Shown here piece after piece: positions 1 through 8,047 of a stretch of 33,836 nucleotides of DNA. The notes beneath the pieces were generated by a model. The model had not been told where the DNA came from. It made no database searches and saw only the letters and a program-made list of their open reading frames with translations. The DNA lies in NCBI GenBank assembly GCA_019313915.1, contig JAFDAJ010000033.1, positions 1 through 33,836 on the forward strand, written 5' to 3'. How positions within the stretch are numbered: the stretch's first letter is position 1; each line of letters begins with the position of its first letter. Source of the stretch: Deltaproteobacteria bacterium (GTDB taxonomy: Bacteria; Myxococcota_A; Polyangia; Polyangiales; Houyiibacteriaceae). Both the position numbers and the translations under genes were made by a program.

Positions 1-47
1 GGGATCTTCGGTATACGGATCCACGCCCGACCCGGAGGTTGTGACCC

Positions 48-1754
48 GTGAAACTCGAGTGGATGAAAACGTGCAAGCGTTTGCTTGCGGTGCTTTTGTT
101 GTTGCCCAGCATGGCGATGAGCTGCGATCAGCCGGTGGACGCGACTCAACTCCTGTTGGACAGAATCGACCCGGACGCCAACGTGGATCCGGACAGCGTT
201 GTTTCCCCCGATCCTTCGGAGCAACCAACACGCCGATACCGGAGCATCGACGGAACAGGCAACCACATGGAGCACTTCACGCTTGGTGCCGCAAACACGA
301 CGCTGCGCCGCATGATGCCGACGGACTATGACGACTCGGTCGCCTCCATGAGCGGTGCTGGCCGCCCGTCCCCGCGTGAAATCAGCAATGCGCTCTGTGC
401 AGATTCGCTGCCGGGACCAAACGGATTGGGGGCGAGCGACTTCCTTTGGCAATGGGGCCAGTTTGTCGACCATGACATCGGCCTCACCGGCGCACAGGCG
501 CCAGGGGAGTCTGTGCCGATCGCGGTTCCCACGGGAGATCCTTCCTTCGATCCCACGGGCACTGGAACTGCGACAATCGATTTCTCCAGGTCCGCCTATC
601 ACCCAGGCACTGGCAACGATGCGGCGTACCCTCGCCAGCAGGTCAACCAGATCACTCATTTCGTCGATGCGTCGAACGTCTACGGTTCAAACGACGTGCG
701 TGCCGCTGCGCTGCGAACCAATGATGGCACCGGCCGACTACTGGTCAGCGCGGGTGACCTGCTTCCCTTCAATTCGCCAGGCCTACCCAATGCAGGCGGC
801 ACCGATCCGAGCCTTTTCCTTGCGGGGGACATCAGAGCGAACGAGCAGGTCGGTTTGATCGTGATGCACACCCTGTTCATGCGCGAGCACAACCGATTGG
901 CTGCCGAGATTGCCGCCAATGATCCGGCTCTGACGGGCGAAGAGATTTACCAGGAGGCGAGACGCATAGTCGGCGCGCTCGTGCAGGTCATCACCTACAA
1001 TGAGTTCTTGCCCGCACTGCTAGGACCGAACGCGTTGACTACATACTGGGGGTACAAATGGATCGCGAACCCCACGATTGCCAATGAGTTTTCGACGGCG
1101 ATCTATCGATTCGGACACAGCGCGCTGAGCCCAACTTTGCTTCGCCTCGATGCGAGCTTGAATCCGATTCCGGAGGGCAACCTTGCACTGCGAGACGCGT
1201 TTTTCCGGCCGGACCGAGTGGTGAACGAGGGAGGCATCGAGCCGGTCCTGCGCGGCCTTGCGAGCCAAGCCTGCTCGGCGATCGATACCGAGTTGGTCGA
1301 TGACGTGCGTGATTTCTTGTTCGGGCCTCCCGGTGCTGGCGGATTCGACCTGGCGTCGCTGAACATTCAGCGCGGTCGCGATCACGGTCTCCCGAGTTAC
1401 AACGAGGCCCGGAACGCCATGTATCTGACGCCGAGGGCGAGCTTTGCAGAAATCAGCAGCGACCTCAACGTGCAGACCCGCTTGGCATCGGTATATGCCA
1501 ACGTCGATGAGATCGACTTGTGGGTAGGAACGCTCGCGGAGGATCCGTTCAACGGAGGGCACGTTGGCGAATTGGCGTTTCAAGTAATCAAGAGGCAGTT
1601 CGAAGGGTTGAGAGATTGCGATCGCTACTGGTATGCCGAAAGCCTAACGCCCCAAGAGAAGGCCGACGTCGAGAGCACGACACTTGCAGATGTCATCCGG
1701 CGAAACACGTCAATTGGGGCCGAGATCAGCGACGACGTATTCTCGGTGAACTGA
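48..1754 (+). CDS. Secreted animal-type haem peroxidase
   Basis: This 568-residue protein carries the full motif set of the animal haem peroxidase family (An_peroxidase), which oxidises small substrates with H2O2. In order: the distal-histidine motif WGQFVDHDIG (His142), the NQITHFVDASNVYG segment, HTLFMREHNRLA, QVITYNEFLPALLG, the proximal-histidine motif YRFGHS (His357), and NIQRGRDHGLPSYNEAR near residue 445. The N-terminus has a basic stretch, a run of leucines and MAMSC, so it is exported. Cys26 could be lipidated, but the lipobox is weak (Ala at -3). The GTG at 48 is preferred because GGAGG lies 9 bases upstream; ATG 63 would be too far from it. The next gene is convergent, so it appears monocistronic. 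The physiological substrate cannot be inferred. Confidence 0.93.
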   Translation: MKLEWMKTCKRLLAVLLLLPSMAMSCDQPVDATQLLLDRIDPDANVDPDSVVSPDPSEQPTRRYRSIDGTGNHMEHFTLGAANTTLRRMMPTDYDDSVASMSGAGRPSPREISNALCADSLPGPNGLGASDFLWQWGQFVDHDIGLTGAQAPGESVPIAVPTGDPSFDPTGTGTATIDFSRSAYHPGTGNDAAYPRQQVNQITHFVDASNVYGSNDVRAAALRTNDGTGRLLVSAGDLLPFNSPGLPNAGGTDPSLFLAGDIRANEQVGLIVMHTLFMREHNRLAAEIAANDPALTGEEIYQEARRIVGALVQVITYNEFLPALLGPNALTTYWGYKWIANPTIANEFSTAIYRFGHSALSPTLLRLDASLNPIPEGNLALRDAFFRPDRVVNEGGIEPVLRGLASQACSAIDTELVDDVRDFLFGPPGAGGFDLASLNIQRGRDHGLPSYNEARNAMYLTPRASFAEISSDLNVQTRLASVYANVDEIDLWVGTLAEDPFNGGHVGELAFQVIKRQFEGLRDCDRYWYAESLTPQEKADVESTTLADVIRRNTSIGAEISDDVFSVN

Positions 1755-1782
1755 GCCCGATTCGCCACGCGTGACGTTTGTA

Positions 1783-1799
1783 GGCTAGACGAAGCAACC
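1783..1799 (+). repeat. Left copy of 17-bp direct repeat
   Basis: The 17-mer GGCTAGACGAAGCAACC occurs here, between the convergent ends of the peroxidase and lipoprotein genes, and again identically at 2615-2631. The two copies bracket the lipoprotein gene. The bases immediately outside differ, so identity is confined to 17 bp. Confidence 0.8.
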
Positions 1800-1821
1800 T
1801 CACTGCGGGTCTGTCGTCCTG

Positions 1822-2565
1822 TTACTCGCAGCTGACTCTGCTTTGAGTCGAGAAGCCGATCCGAATGGGGAGCCGGAAGGTGTTGGTAGCCGCCGCGAGC
1901 CATGACTCTTCGGACGCGCAATTGACCGCCGGGCCGGAGAGCTGGACGTTTACCGTCACCGGTGCGATCTCGATGAAGCCTCCGGTGCCCGGTGCTTGGG
2001 TCTCGGTCAGCGAAGTGTCGGGAACCAAGGCGTCGTCCAGATAGAAGCTCCTGCCATTGCTGCCGGTCAACGAATAGCTGACGCCGGCGATGGTCATGTC
2101 GTCAGAGATCAGGCCCCGGTACGTCGTGATGGATAGAGACCCGTTGCCGACCTGCGGGTACGGAGTATCGAGCTGTGAGGCGAGGTCCGAGAGAACTGCG
2201 TCGGTGGCCAAGACCGCGTCGCCGACGAAATCGTCCATGCCGGATCGCCGGGCTACGAGCACGGAGCCGAACCCCTGTTTGACGTGGGACATCTCCAGCT
2301 CCTGGTTTTTCAACACGCGAAGCGCGTAGTCTCCATTCTCGTCCGTCAGCGCGCAGTTGTTGGACGCGAACTGGCAGATCTCCACGCCGGCGATGGCCGG
2401 GCCGAGAGCCGTCGAGCCCGGGACATGCTCCGTCACCCGACCGCTCAACGTGACGCTCGAGGTGCCGGTGCTCTCTCCGCATCCCACGACCGCCGTGAGT
2501 CCCAATACCAGAAGCTTGATTCCGGCTCCAATAGAGTTGTCCTTTCGCCTGGATCGACTGAGCAT
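1822..2565 (-). CDS. Putative lipoprotein with carboxypeptidase-regulatory-like (CNA-B-like) domain
   Basis: This 247-residue protein starts with a basic N-terminus (SRSRRK), a hydrophobic stretch and the lipobox VVGC (Cys29), so it is probably a lipoprotein. Residues about 40-105 read like a transthyretin/carboxypeptidase-regulatory beta-sandwich: SGRVTE, then GVEICQF, then TDENGDYALRVL and a lysine-glycine-phenylalanine turn. The rest (about 110-247) is serine/threonine/glycine-rich, has no motif I recognise, and contains two cysteines near its end. Such domains are common in surface lipoproteins of deltaproteobacteria, where they serve as structural or adhesive folds. The gene is divergent from the phosphofructokinase, convergent with the peroxidase, and lies between two identical 17-bp repeats. 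The family is known only at domain level; function is unknown. Confidence 0.78.
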   Translation of the reverse strand: MLSRSRRKDNSIGAGIKLLVLGLTAVVGCGESTGTSSVTLSGRVTEHVPGSTALGPAIAGVEICQFASNNCALTDENGDYALRVLKNQELEMSHVKQGFGSVLVARRSGMDDFVGDAVLATDAVLSDLASQLDTPYPQVGNGSLSITTYRGLISDDMTIAGVSYSLTGSNGRSFYLDDALVPDTSLTETQAPGTGGFIEIAPVTVNVQLSGPAVNCASEESWLAAATNTFRLPIRIGFSTQSRVSCE

Positions 2566-2614
2566 GGCGTCTGCTGCTTCCGATGGTTCTCCCGAACGTG
2601 AGAATGAATCCTCC

Positions 2615-2631
2615 GGCTAGACGAAGCAACC
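2615..2631 (+). repeat. Right copy of 17-bp direct repeat
   Basis: An exact second copy of GGCTAGACGAAGCAACC, 832 bp from the first (1783-1799). It sits in the divergent promoter region between the lipoprotein gene and the phosphofructokinase gene, 24 bases before the chosen phosphofructokinase start. Confidence 0.8.
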
Positions 2632-2654
2632 ACGGTGCTATCATCAGCTCGACG

Positions 2655-3944
2655 ATGCCTACACAGCGTGACCTGCTCATCCCCACCCTTGGTCCTTGCG
2701 CATTCGAGTCGCCCCTCAAGGCCAAGGGACGGACCTTTGCCGATGAGTCGATTCGCGTTCGTGTGAAACGCCACATCAAGGAGGGCACATCCGAAGCAGA
2801 TGCGGTTTCCTTCGAGGAGGCCGGTCCGCGGCAGCAGCTTTTCTTCGACCCGGCGCAAACCACGGCCGCGTTCGTGACATGTGGCGGGCTTTCTCCCGGG
2901 CTCAACAACGTGATCCGATCGGGATTCCTCGAGCTCACCCACAACTACGGCGTTCGGCGGGTGCTCGGCATCCGAAATGGCTACGCAGGACTGAATCCCG
3001 ACTCGGGGCTAGAGCCCACGTTCATGACCGAGCGCCTCGTTCGAAACATTCACCACCTCGGCGGAACGGTTCTCGGAAGCTCGCGAGGTGCGCAAGAGCC
3101 AGCGGTCATGGTGGACTTCATAGAGGCGCGCGAAATCGACATCCTGTTTTGCATTGGCGGAGACGGGACGCAGCGTGGCGCACATGGGATTCGAGAGGAG
3201 ATCGAACGGCGCGGTCTAGCCAAGTCCGTGGTGGGAATCCCCAAGACCATCGACAACGATGTGCCGTTCGTCGAGATCAGCTTCGGTTATGTCACCGCGC
3301 TCGAAGTGGCGAGTGAAGTGCTGCGCGGAGCCCATGTCGAAGCGGTGGGGGCCCCCAATGGGGTTGGTCTCGTCAAGCTCATGGGGCGTGCTGCGGGCTT
3401 CATCGCGGCCGGTGCCGCCATTGCAAGTCAGGAAGCCAACTTCGTGCTCGTGCCCGAGGTCCCGTTTCCCCTCGAGGGGGAGGGCGGGTTCCTGGAGATC
3501 CTCGAGCGGCGCATCCTGACGCGTGGCCATGCCGTAATCGTGGTCGCCGAAGGGGCAGGGCAGCATCTGTTCGATCGCGATGACGCGGAGCGGGACGCCT
3601 CAGGCAACGTTCGTTTTGAAGACATCGGTGTCTTTCTACGCGACCGAATCAAGCGCCATTTTTCCGAGCGCAAGCTAGAGCTCAACATGAAGTACATCGA
3701 TCCGAGCTACGCGATTCGCAGCGTGCCGGCCAATGCGTGGGACCGCATTCTGACCGACCGAATGGCGCGTGCCGCGGTCCACGCCGCCATGGCGGGTAAG
3801 ACCGACGCGATGGTTGGATACTGGAACCAGGAGATCGTCTACGTGCCCATCTCGACGGCCGTGGCCGAAACGAAGCGGATGTCGCTCGAAAGCGATTTGT
3901 GGAATGCAGTTCTTGCCACCACCCGCCAGCCGGACTGGCGATAG
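2655..3944 (+). CDS. pfk: 6-phosphofructokinase (group with PKTIDND motif)
   Basis: This 429-residue enzyme phosphorylates fructose 6-phosphate to fructose 1,6-bisphosphate in glycolysis. The phosphofructokinase motifs are TCGGLSPGLNNVIRS, the nucleotide loop GGDGT (residues 168-172), the catalytic GIPKTIDND, VKLMGRAAGF, the EGAGQ region and YIDPSYAIRS. Glycine in GGDGT points to ATP rather than pyrophosphate as donor, whereas lysine in PKTIDND is the residue found in PPi-dependent and in plant/trypanosomatid-type ATP enzymes. The frame stays open upstream to 2583, but homology to the family begins only after the ATG at 2655. It is about 100 residues longer than E. coli PfkA, with an N-terminal extension, as in that group. 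The YhhN-type gene follows 21 bases later and may be co-transcribed. Confidence 0.93.
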   Translation: MPTQRDLLIPTLGPCAFESPLKAKGRTFADESIRVRVKRHIKEGTSEADAVSFEEAGPRQQLFFDPAQTTAAFVTCGGLSPGLNNVIRSGFLELTHNYGVRRVLGIRNGYAGLNPDSGLEPTFMTERLVRNIHHLGGTVLGSSRGAQEPAVMVDFIEAREIDILFCIGGDGTQRGAHGIREEIERRGLAKSVVGIPKTIDNDVPFVEISFGYVTALEVASEVLRGAHVEAVGAPNGVGLVKLMGRAAGFIAAGAAIASQEANFVLVPEVPFPLEGEGGFLEILERRILTRGHAVIVVAEGAGQHLFDRDDAERDASGNVRFEDIGVFLRDRIKRHFSERKLELNMKYIDPSYAIRSVPANAWDRILTDRMARAAVHAAMAGKTDAMVGYWNQEIVYVPISTAVAETKRMSLESDLWNAVLATTRQPDWR

Positions 3945-3965
3945 ATCGAGCGAAAGGAAGCGCAT

Positions 3966-4635
3966 ATGGCATTGAACGCATGGGGCGAATTGATGACGAC
4001 AGTAGGGCTTGCCGCTCTCCTCTATGGCGAGTGGAAGGGCAGCCCCGGGTTGCGAGCGGCCGCCAAGCCGTTTGCCTCGCTCGGCTTCATCGTCGCGGCC
4101 ATTGGGTTTGGGGCGCTCGAGTCTCACTACGGAAACATCGTCCTGGTGGGACTCATTCTGGGGGCCATCGGCGACGTCTGTCTCCTCGGCCAGGCCAAGC
4201 AGTATTTCATTGCAGGCCTGGTGTCGTTTCTCCTCGGTCACGTGGCGTACGTCGTTGCGTTCAGCTCCCTACCCATCAGCGTTCCGCCAGCTCTCATGGC
4301 CGCGGGTTCCGCCAGCTCTCATGGCCGCGGTTGCGATGGCCGCGATCATGGCCATGATGGCCCGCTGGGTGTTCCCGCACGCCCCCGATATGCGTGTTCC
4401 AATCGGGATCTACATGCTGGTCATCGCCGCAATGTGCGTCGTCGCCGTCGGAGCGGGTGCAGCGGGCGCCCCGTGGATGATTCCCGTCGGCGCTGTGATG
4501 TTCACCGCATCCGATATCGCCGTGGTCCGGGATCGCTTCGTCGCACCGGGCTTCGTCAATCGACTCTGGGGCCTGCCGCTGTATTACGCGGCGCAGCTGA
4601 TCATCGCCTGGAGCATCATGGCAGTGAACGGTTAG
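3966..4635 (+). pseudogene. YhhN/TMEM86-family membrane protein, frameshifted by a 25-bp duplication
   Basis: The first half (from ATG 3966) is a polytopic membrane protein with GFIVAAIGFGALES, then LVGLILGAIGDVCLLG and a GLVSFLLGHVAYV helix, characteristic of the YhhN family (lysoplasmalogenase-like alkenyl hydrolases). At 4281-4330 a 25-bp block is duplicated exactly, which shifts the frame. The original frame then runs as non-membrane, histidine/arginine/glycine-rich sequence to a stop at 4682. Dropping one copy restores a continuous protein through ALMAAVAMAAIMAMMARWVF and LPLYYAAQLIIAWSIM to the TAG at 4633-4635. That reading gives about 214 residues, the usual family length. The catalytic aspartate-containing loops lie on both sides of the break. 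Either a genuine recent mutation or an assembly artefact could explain it. It follows the phosphofructokinase gene by 21 bases. Confidence 0.85.
4281..4330 (+). repeat. Perfect 25-bp tandem duplication inside the YhhN gene
   Basis: Bases 4281-4305 and 4306-4330 are identical (each begins GTTCCGCCAGCTCTC and ends GGCCGCGG). Because 25 is not a multiple of three, the extra copy shifts the reading frame by one. Confidence 0.95.
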
Positions 4636-4675
4636 GGACGCTCCACCGCGGGCTCGCTGGCGCATTCCACTTGGG

Positions 4676-5572
4676 ATGTTAGCGTTCGACATGACCGAAC
4701 AGCCGGGGATGGTCCTCGATGCGCAGGGCCACGCGATCGGCTGCCCGCTATGTAGCTCTGGTGCTCAGGAGTCGATCGAGCCGTACAACTCCTACGAGAT
4801 GGCGAAATGCGGCGACTGCTCATTCGTGTACACACGATTGCGCCGAATCTCGCCCGACCAATACGAGAAAGTGTATTCGGGGGAATCCGACTACCAGAAG
4901 ATGGTTAGGGCCGCGGAGAAGACATCGACGGGGGAGTGGGGGCTACGTGAGCTACGGTGGTTCAAGCGCAAGGCTTTTGATTGGCTGCAGAGCGACCGCC
5001 CCCGGGGCAGCCTGCTCGAGGTTGGGTCAGGGCCGGGGACCTTCCTGCTGGTCGCGCAGCAACGCGGATGGGATGTCACGGGTGTCGAGCTCGCCAAACT
5101 GGCGGCCGAGAAGGCGCGGAGCTTAGGCGTCGAGACATTCAACGGAGTGATCGAGGAGTTCGCGCCGACCCACGAGGAAAAATTCGACGCAGTGGTGTCG
5201 TTCGAGGTCATGGAACACGTGCCCGACGTCTTGAGTATGCTGACCGCCATCCGATCCGTTCTGAAGCCGGATGGGATGTTCGTTTTCAGCGTCCCCAACC
5301 TGGATGACCCGTATTGCATACGCCAGAGGTTGCCCGTCGCCACCCCACCGCTGCACATCAACTTCTTCAGGAGGCAGAGCATGACCCAGGCTCTGCACGA
5401 GGCGGGCTTCACGGACGAGCGCTACGCTACCCTTTCGATCCCGACCAGCAGCGTGCGTGCCGAACACGGTCTGGCCGGCTACGTGCTGCGTTCTCCGATG
5501 CTCGGTCTACAGTGGCTTGCCGGAAAAGGTGACGGGTCCACCCTCCTTGGCATGGCCCGTCCACGCACCTAG
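4676..5572 (+). CDS. Class I SAM-dependent methyltransferase with N-terminal zinc ribbon
   Basis: The N-terminus (about residues 22-50) has two cysteine pairs, CPLC and CGDC, which form a small zinc ribbon typical of the Methyltransf_23-type proteins found in polysaccharide and natural-product clusters. The SAM-binding motif I is LLEVGSGPGTF (about 114-124), followed by an acidic GVELAK strand, the motif DAVVSFEVMEHV, and LKPDGMFVFSVPN. The partner glycosyltransferase starts two bases after this stop, so the two are almost certainly co-transcribed and may modify the same cell-surface glycan or glycolipid. The exact start is uncertain: ATG 4676 or ATG 4691, neither with a clear ribosome site. 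The methyl acceptor is unknown. Confidence 0.88.
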   Translation: MLAFDMTEQPGMVLDAQGHAIGCPLCSSGAQESIEPYNSYEMAKCGDCSFVYTRLRRISPDQYEKVYSGESDYQKMVRAAEKTSTGEWGLRELRWFKRKAFDWLQSDRPRGSLLEVGSGPGTFLLVAQQRGWDVTGVELAKLAAEKARSLGVETFNGVIEEFAPTHEEKFDAVVSFEVMEHVPDVLSMLTAIRSVLKPDGMFVFSVPNLDDPYCIRQRLPVATPPLHINFFRRQSMTQALHEAGFTDERYATLSIPTSSVRAEHGLAGYVLRSPMLGLQWLAGKGDGSTLLGMARPRT

Positions 5573-5574
5573 TC

Positions 5575-6723
5575 ATGTCCCACGTCGATTCATCTGCCGC
5601 TGTGAGGCCCGATCTTGCGCTCTTCATCCCCTCCTATGCGGGGGGCGGCGCCGAGCGCGTCGCGCTTTTTGTGGCTCAAGCCCTCGCGGATGCGGGAATG
5701 CGCGTCGATTTGGTCGTGGCCTGTGGTCGGGGCGAGCTACGTGACGAACCCTTGGCCGGGGTGAACAAGGTGGAGCTCGGGGCTGTCACTGAGATCCTCT
5801 CGGCCCCGGGCTGGGTACGCTACCTCAAACGGGTTCGTCCGCGGTGCGCGATGTCCTTGGTGCACACGTCGAACTTCTCATCGGGGATCGGCAAGCTATT
5901 CGTTCCCGATGTGCCCGTCATCGTGAGTCAGCACCTAGCTTTGCGTTGCAACCCATCGAATCAATGGTGGTTTCGTCGGTGGTTTGGGTTTGGGCCTGAG
6001 CGTTTCGTGTACCGACGTGTGGAGCGCGTGACGGGTGTCTCACAGGGACTGGCGGACGAGGCTGCCGAGGTTTTCGACCTGCCGCCTCACAAGGTTCTGG
6101 CTCTTCCGAACCCGCGGCACGCACAGTCCGCCTCCTTCGAGATCACTGCGGAGCAGGAGCCGATGTTCGAAAAGCCCGTGCTGCTCGCCGTCGGACGCCT
6201 GACCCTCCAAAAAGACTATGCAATGTTGCTGCGCGCGTTTGCGGACCTGTCGTCGCGACGGGATTTGAACCTCGTCATTCTTGGAGATGGTTCCGAGCGC
6301 GCTTTGCTGGAGGCTCAGGCCCAAGCGCTAGGTTTGTCCCAACGCGTGTTCTTCGCTGGGTTCGTCGACAATGCCGAAGCCTTCATGCGCCGGGCTCGGA
6401 TGTTCGTGATGTCTTCTCGCAACGAAGGCCTACCCATGGTGTTGATCGAGGCGTTAGGGGCGGGCACTGCGATAGTCTCGACCGATTGTCCCTTCGGTCC
6501 GAGAGAGCTGCTCGACGGTGGACGGCTGGGACGATTGACGCCGGTCGGCGATGCCGAGAGCTTCGCTGCGGCGATCGAGGCGGAGCTCGACGAAGTCGAT
6601 GTGGGTCACGAAGCGCGCCGTGCCCAACGGGCTGAGTGGATGCAACAGTTCGAGCCAGAGGTGATCACGGCCCGCTACCTCAGCTTGATCCAAGAGGTCA
6701 TCGAGGAAGCCGGCTCGACTTGA
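5575..6723 (+). CDS. GT4-family glycosyltransferase
   Basis: This 382-residue GT-B-fold enzyme transfers a sugar from a nucleotide-sugar donor to a cell-surface acceptor. The N-terminal domain opens with LFIPSYAGGGAERVA, the usual acceptor-side glycine-rich loop. The C-terminal domain begins at LLAVGRLTLQKDY and contains LVILGDGSER, VFFAGFVDN and the retaining-GT EX7E motif in EGLPMVLIEAL, followed by GTAIVSTDCPFGPREL. It starts two bases after the methyltransferase stop. Its TGA directly abuts the reverse-strand stop of the next gene (TGATCA at 6721-6726), so the two transcription units meet with no spacer. Sugar and acceptor cannot be inferred. Confidence 0.93.
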   Translation: MSHVDSSAAVRPDLALFIPSYAGGGAERVALFVAQALADAGMRVDLVVACGRGELRDEPLAGVNKVELGAVTEILSAPGWVRYLKRVRPRCAMSLVHTSNFSSGIGKLFVPDVPVIVSQHLALRCNPSNQWWFRRWFGFGPERFVYRRVERVTGVSQGLADEAAEVFDLPPHKVLALPNPRHAQSASFEITAEQEPMFEKPVLLAVGRLTLQKDYAMLLRAFADLSSRRDLNLVILGDGSERALLEAQAQALGLSQRVFFAGFVDNAEAFMRRARMFVMSSRNEGLPMVLIEALGAGTAIVSTDCPFGPRELLDGGRLGRLTPVGDAESFAAAIEAELDEVDVGHEARRAQRAEWMQQFEPEVITARYLSLIQEVIEEAGST

Positions 6724-7404
6724 TCAACCAAATTCAGAGGTGATCGCCTGCCGGAGTGCCTCGAGCGCTGCGCCCCGCACCCTGAGCTTGGTCGCAGCGT
6801 GGGCGGGCATGTCGAGCTTGGTCAATGCAGCCGCAGTCTCGCGTGCAGTGACGAGAAGCTGATCGGCCGCAACGACACGGTCGAGGAACCCGGGGCTGAC
6901 GGCCTCTTGCGGTGAATACATTTCGGCGAGGATCGTTCCGCGGTTGAAGTACGCCGGCGTTAGCCGTTGCCGGGCGATCTCCACGGCGAAATAGGGCAAG
7001 GTCATGCCAATCGCGACCTCGTTCATCCCGATTCGAAATGGACCATCGACGCCGATGCGAACGTCGGTCGACATTAGCAGGAACGACCCCATCGCGATGC
7101 CGTGTCCATTGCATGCCGCGACTACCGGAAACGGGAATGACAGCAAACGCTCGGTGAGCCTGGCGCCAACCCGGAGCATCTCCATCAGCGGCTCCATGCC
7201 TTGTTTGAAAACCGCCAGGTCGAACCCCGCTGAGAAGACTCCTTTCCTTCCGGTCAAGATGACCACGGCGCCGTCCTCTTCTGCTTGATCGAGAGCAGCG
7301 TTGATCTCCTGCATCATCGTCACCGACATGGCATTCACCTTGCCGTCGTCCATCGTGATCGTGCCGATGCCTTCTGAATGTTCGTAACTGACCAGTTTGC
7401 CCAT
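6724..7404 (-). CDS. Enoyl-CoA hydratase/isomerase family protein (crotonase fold)
   Basis: This 226-residue crotonase-fold protein has both oxyanion-hole segments: GVFSAGFDLAVF (about 55-66) and CNGHGIAMGSFLL (about 98-110). The glutamate equivalent to Glu144 of rat mitochondrial hydratase is present in MNEVAIGMTLP. The position equivalent to Glu164 appears to be arginine (within YFNRGTILAE). It is therefore unlikely to be a classical hydratase and may be an isomerase, hydrolase or other crotonase. It is shorter than the usual 255-260 residues, mainly at the C-terminus. The start at 7404 lies 112 bases from the divergent CBS gene, so the two may share a control region. No fatty-acid oxidation genes are adjacent. 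Confidence 0.88.
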   Translation of the reverse strand: MGKLVSYEHSEGIGTITMDDGKVNAMSVTMMQEINAALDQAEEDGAVVILTGRKGVFSAGFDLAVFKQGMEPLMEMLRVGARLTERLLSFPFPVVAACNGHGIAMGSFLLMSTDVRIGVDGPFRIGMNEVAIGMTLPYFAVEIARQRLTPAYFNRGTILAEMYSPQEAVSPGFLDRVVAADQLLVTARETAAALTKLDMPAHAATKLRVRGAALEALRQAITSEFG

Positions 7405-7516
7405 GCCGTCTTCTGCCTTTTACCGAGACGAATCCCAACAATCAATACTGCAGGGTGCTCGGGCTTCTACGCATTGGGGGAAGGTGGTAAGCTCAGGCAA
7501 GATCGAGGGGTGTGAG

Positions 7517-7948
7517 ATGACCACCGCAGCTCAACTACTGAACGACAAGGGCCACAACGTCGAAACCATCGCCCCCGATGCCACGGTCTACGACGCCATC
7601 AAGCGAATGGCGGATCTCGACATCGGCGCTTTGGTGGTGGTCGACAATGGCCAGGTCGCCGGTCTCATCACCGAGCGCGACTACGCGCGTAACGTCTTCC
7701 TCAAGGGGAAGGCTTCCCCGACCACCCCGGTGCGCGAGGCAATGGCCGACGAGGTTTTGTCCATAGGGCGTGGGGAGACCACTCGGGACTGCATGGCGAT
7801 CATGACCGGCAAGCGGACGCGGCATCTGCTCGTGATGGAGGGCCGTGAGCTCCTTGGTATCCTTTCGATTGGCGACCTGGTGCGTAGCATCGTTGCCGAG
7901 CAAGACATGACCATCGAGCAGCTCGAACAGTACATCCACCGCGGGTAG
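7517..7948 (+). CDS. CBS-domain pair protein
   Basis: This 143-residue protein consists almost entirely of two CBS motifs (a Bateman module), which bind adenosine nucleotides and act as energy sensors. The first covers about residues 12-65 (ATVYDAIKRMADLDIGALVV, then AGLITERDYAR) and the second about 75-130 (REAMADEVLSIGRGE, then LLVMEGRELLGILSIGDLV). There is no fused catalytic domain, so it presumably regulates a partner or the cell's stress response. The start is set by GAGGGG 6 bases before ATG 7517; the upstream open frame has no ribosome site. The NnrU-like gene begins 100 bases downstream on the same strand. Confidence 0.93.
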   Translation: MTTAAQLLNDKGHNVETIAPDATVYDAIKRMADLDIGALVVVDNGQVAGLITERDYARNVFLKGKASPTTPVREAMADEVLSIGRGETTRDCMAIMTGKRTRHLLVMEGRELLGILSIGDLVRSIVAEQDMTIEQLEQYIHRG

Positions 7949-8047
7949 ATGATGAGGGCGCGTGGCAAAGCTTGGTTGGGGGAGGCCTGCGTCGCGGACA
8001 ACTACGTGCAGGTCCTCCGTCTCGCCGTCGTGGGCTAACCGGACCCA

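Noticed and set aside
1020-1583. Long reverse-strand frame inside the peroxidase gene.
   Set aside because: The forward strand encodes all peroxidase motifs; this is a GC-rich shadow frame.
2102-2944. A 280-codon reverse frame across the lipoprotein start and the phosphofructokinase start.
   Set aside because: It overlaps two well-supported genes and has a low-complexity translation.
7949-8038. A 29-codon frame after the CBS gene (ATGATGAGG to TAA).
   Set aside because: No ribosome site, no recognisable composition or motif; likely intergenic.
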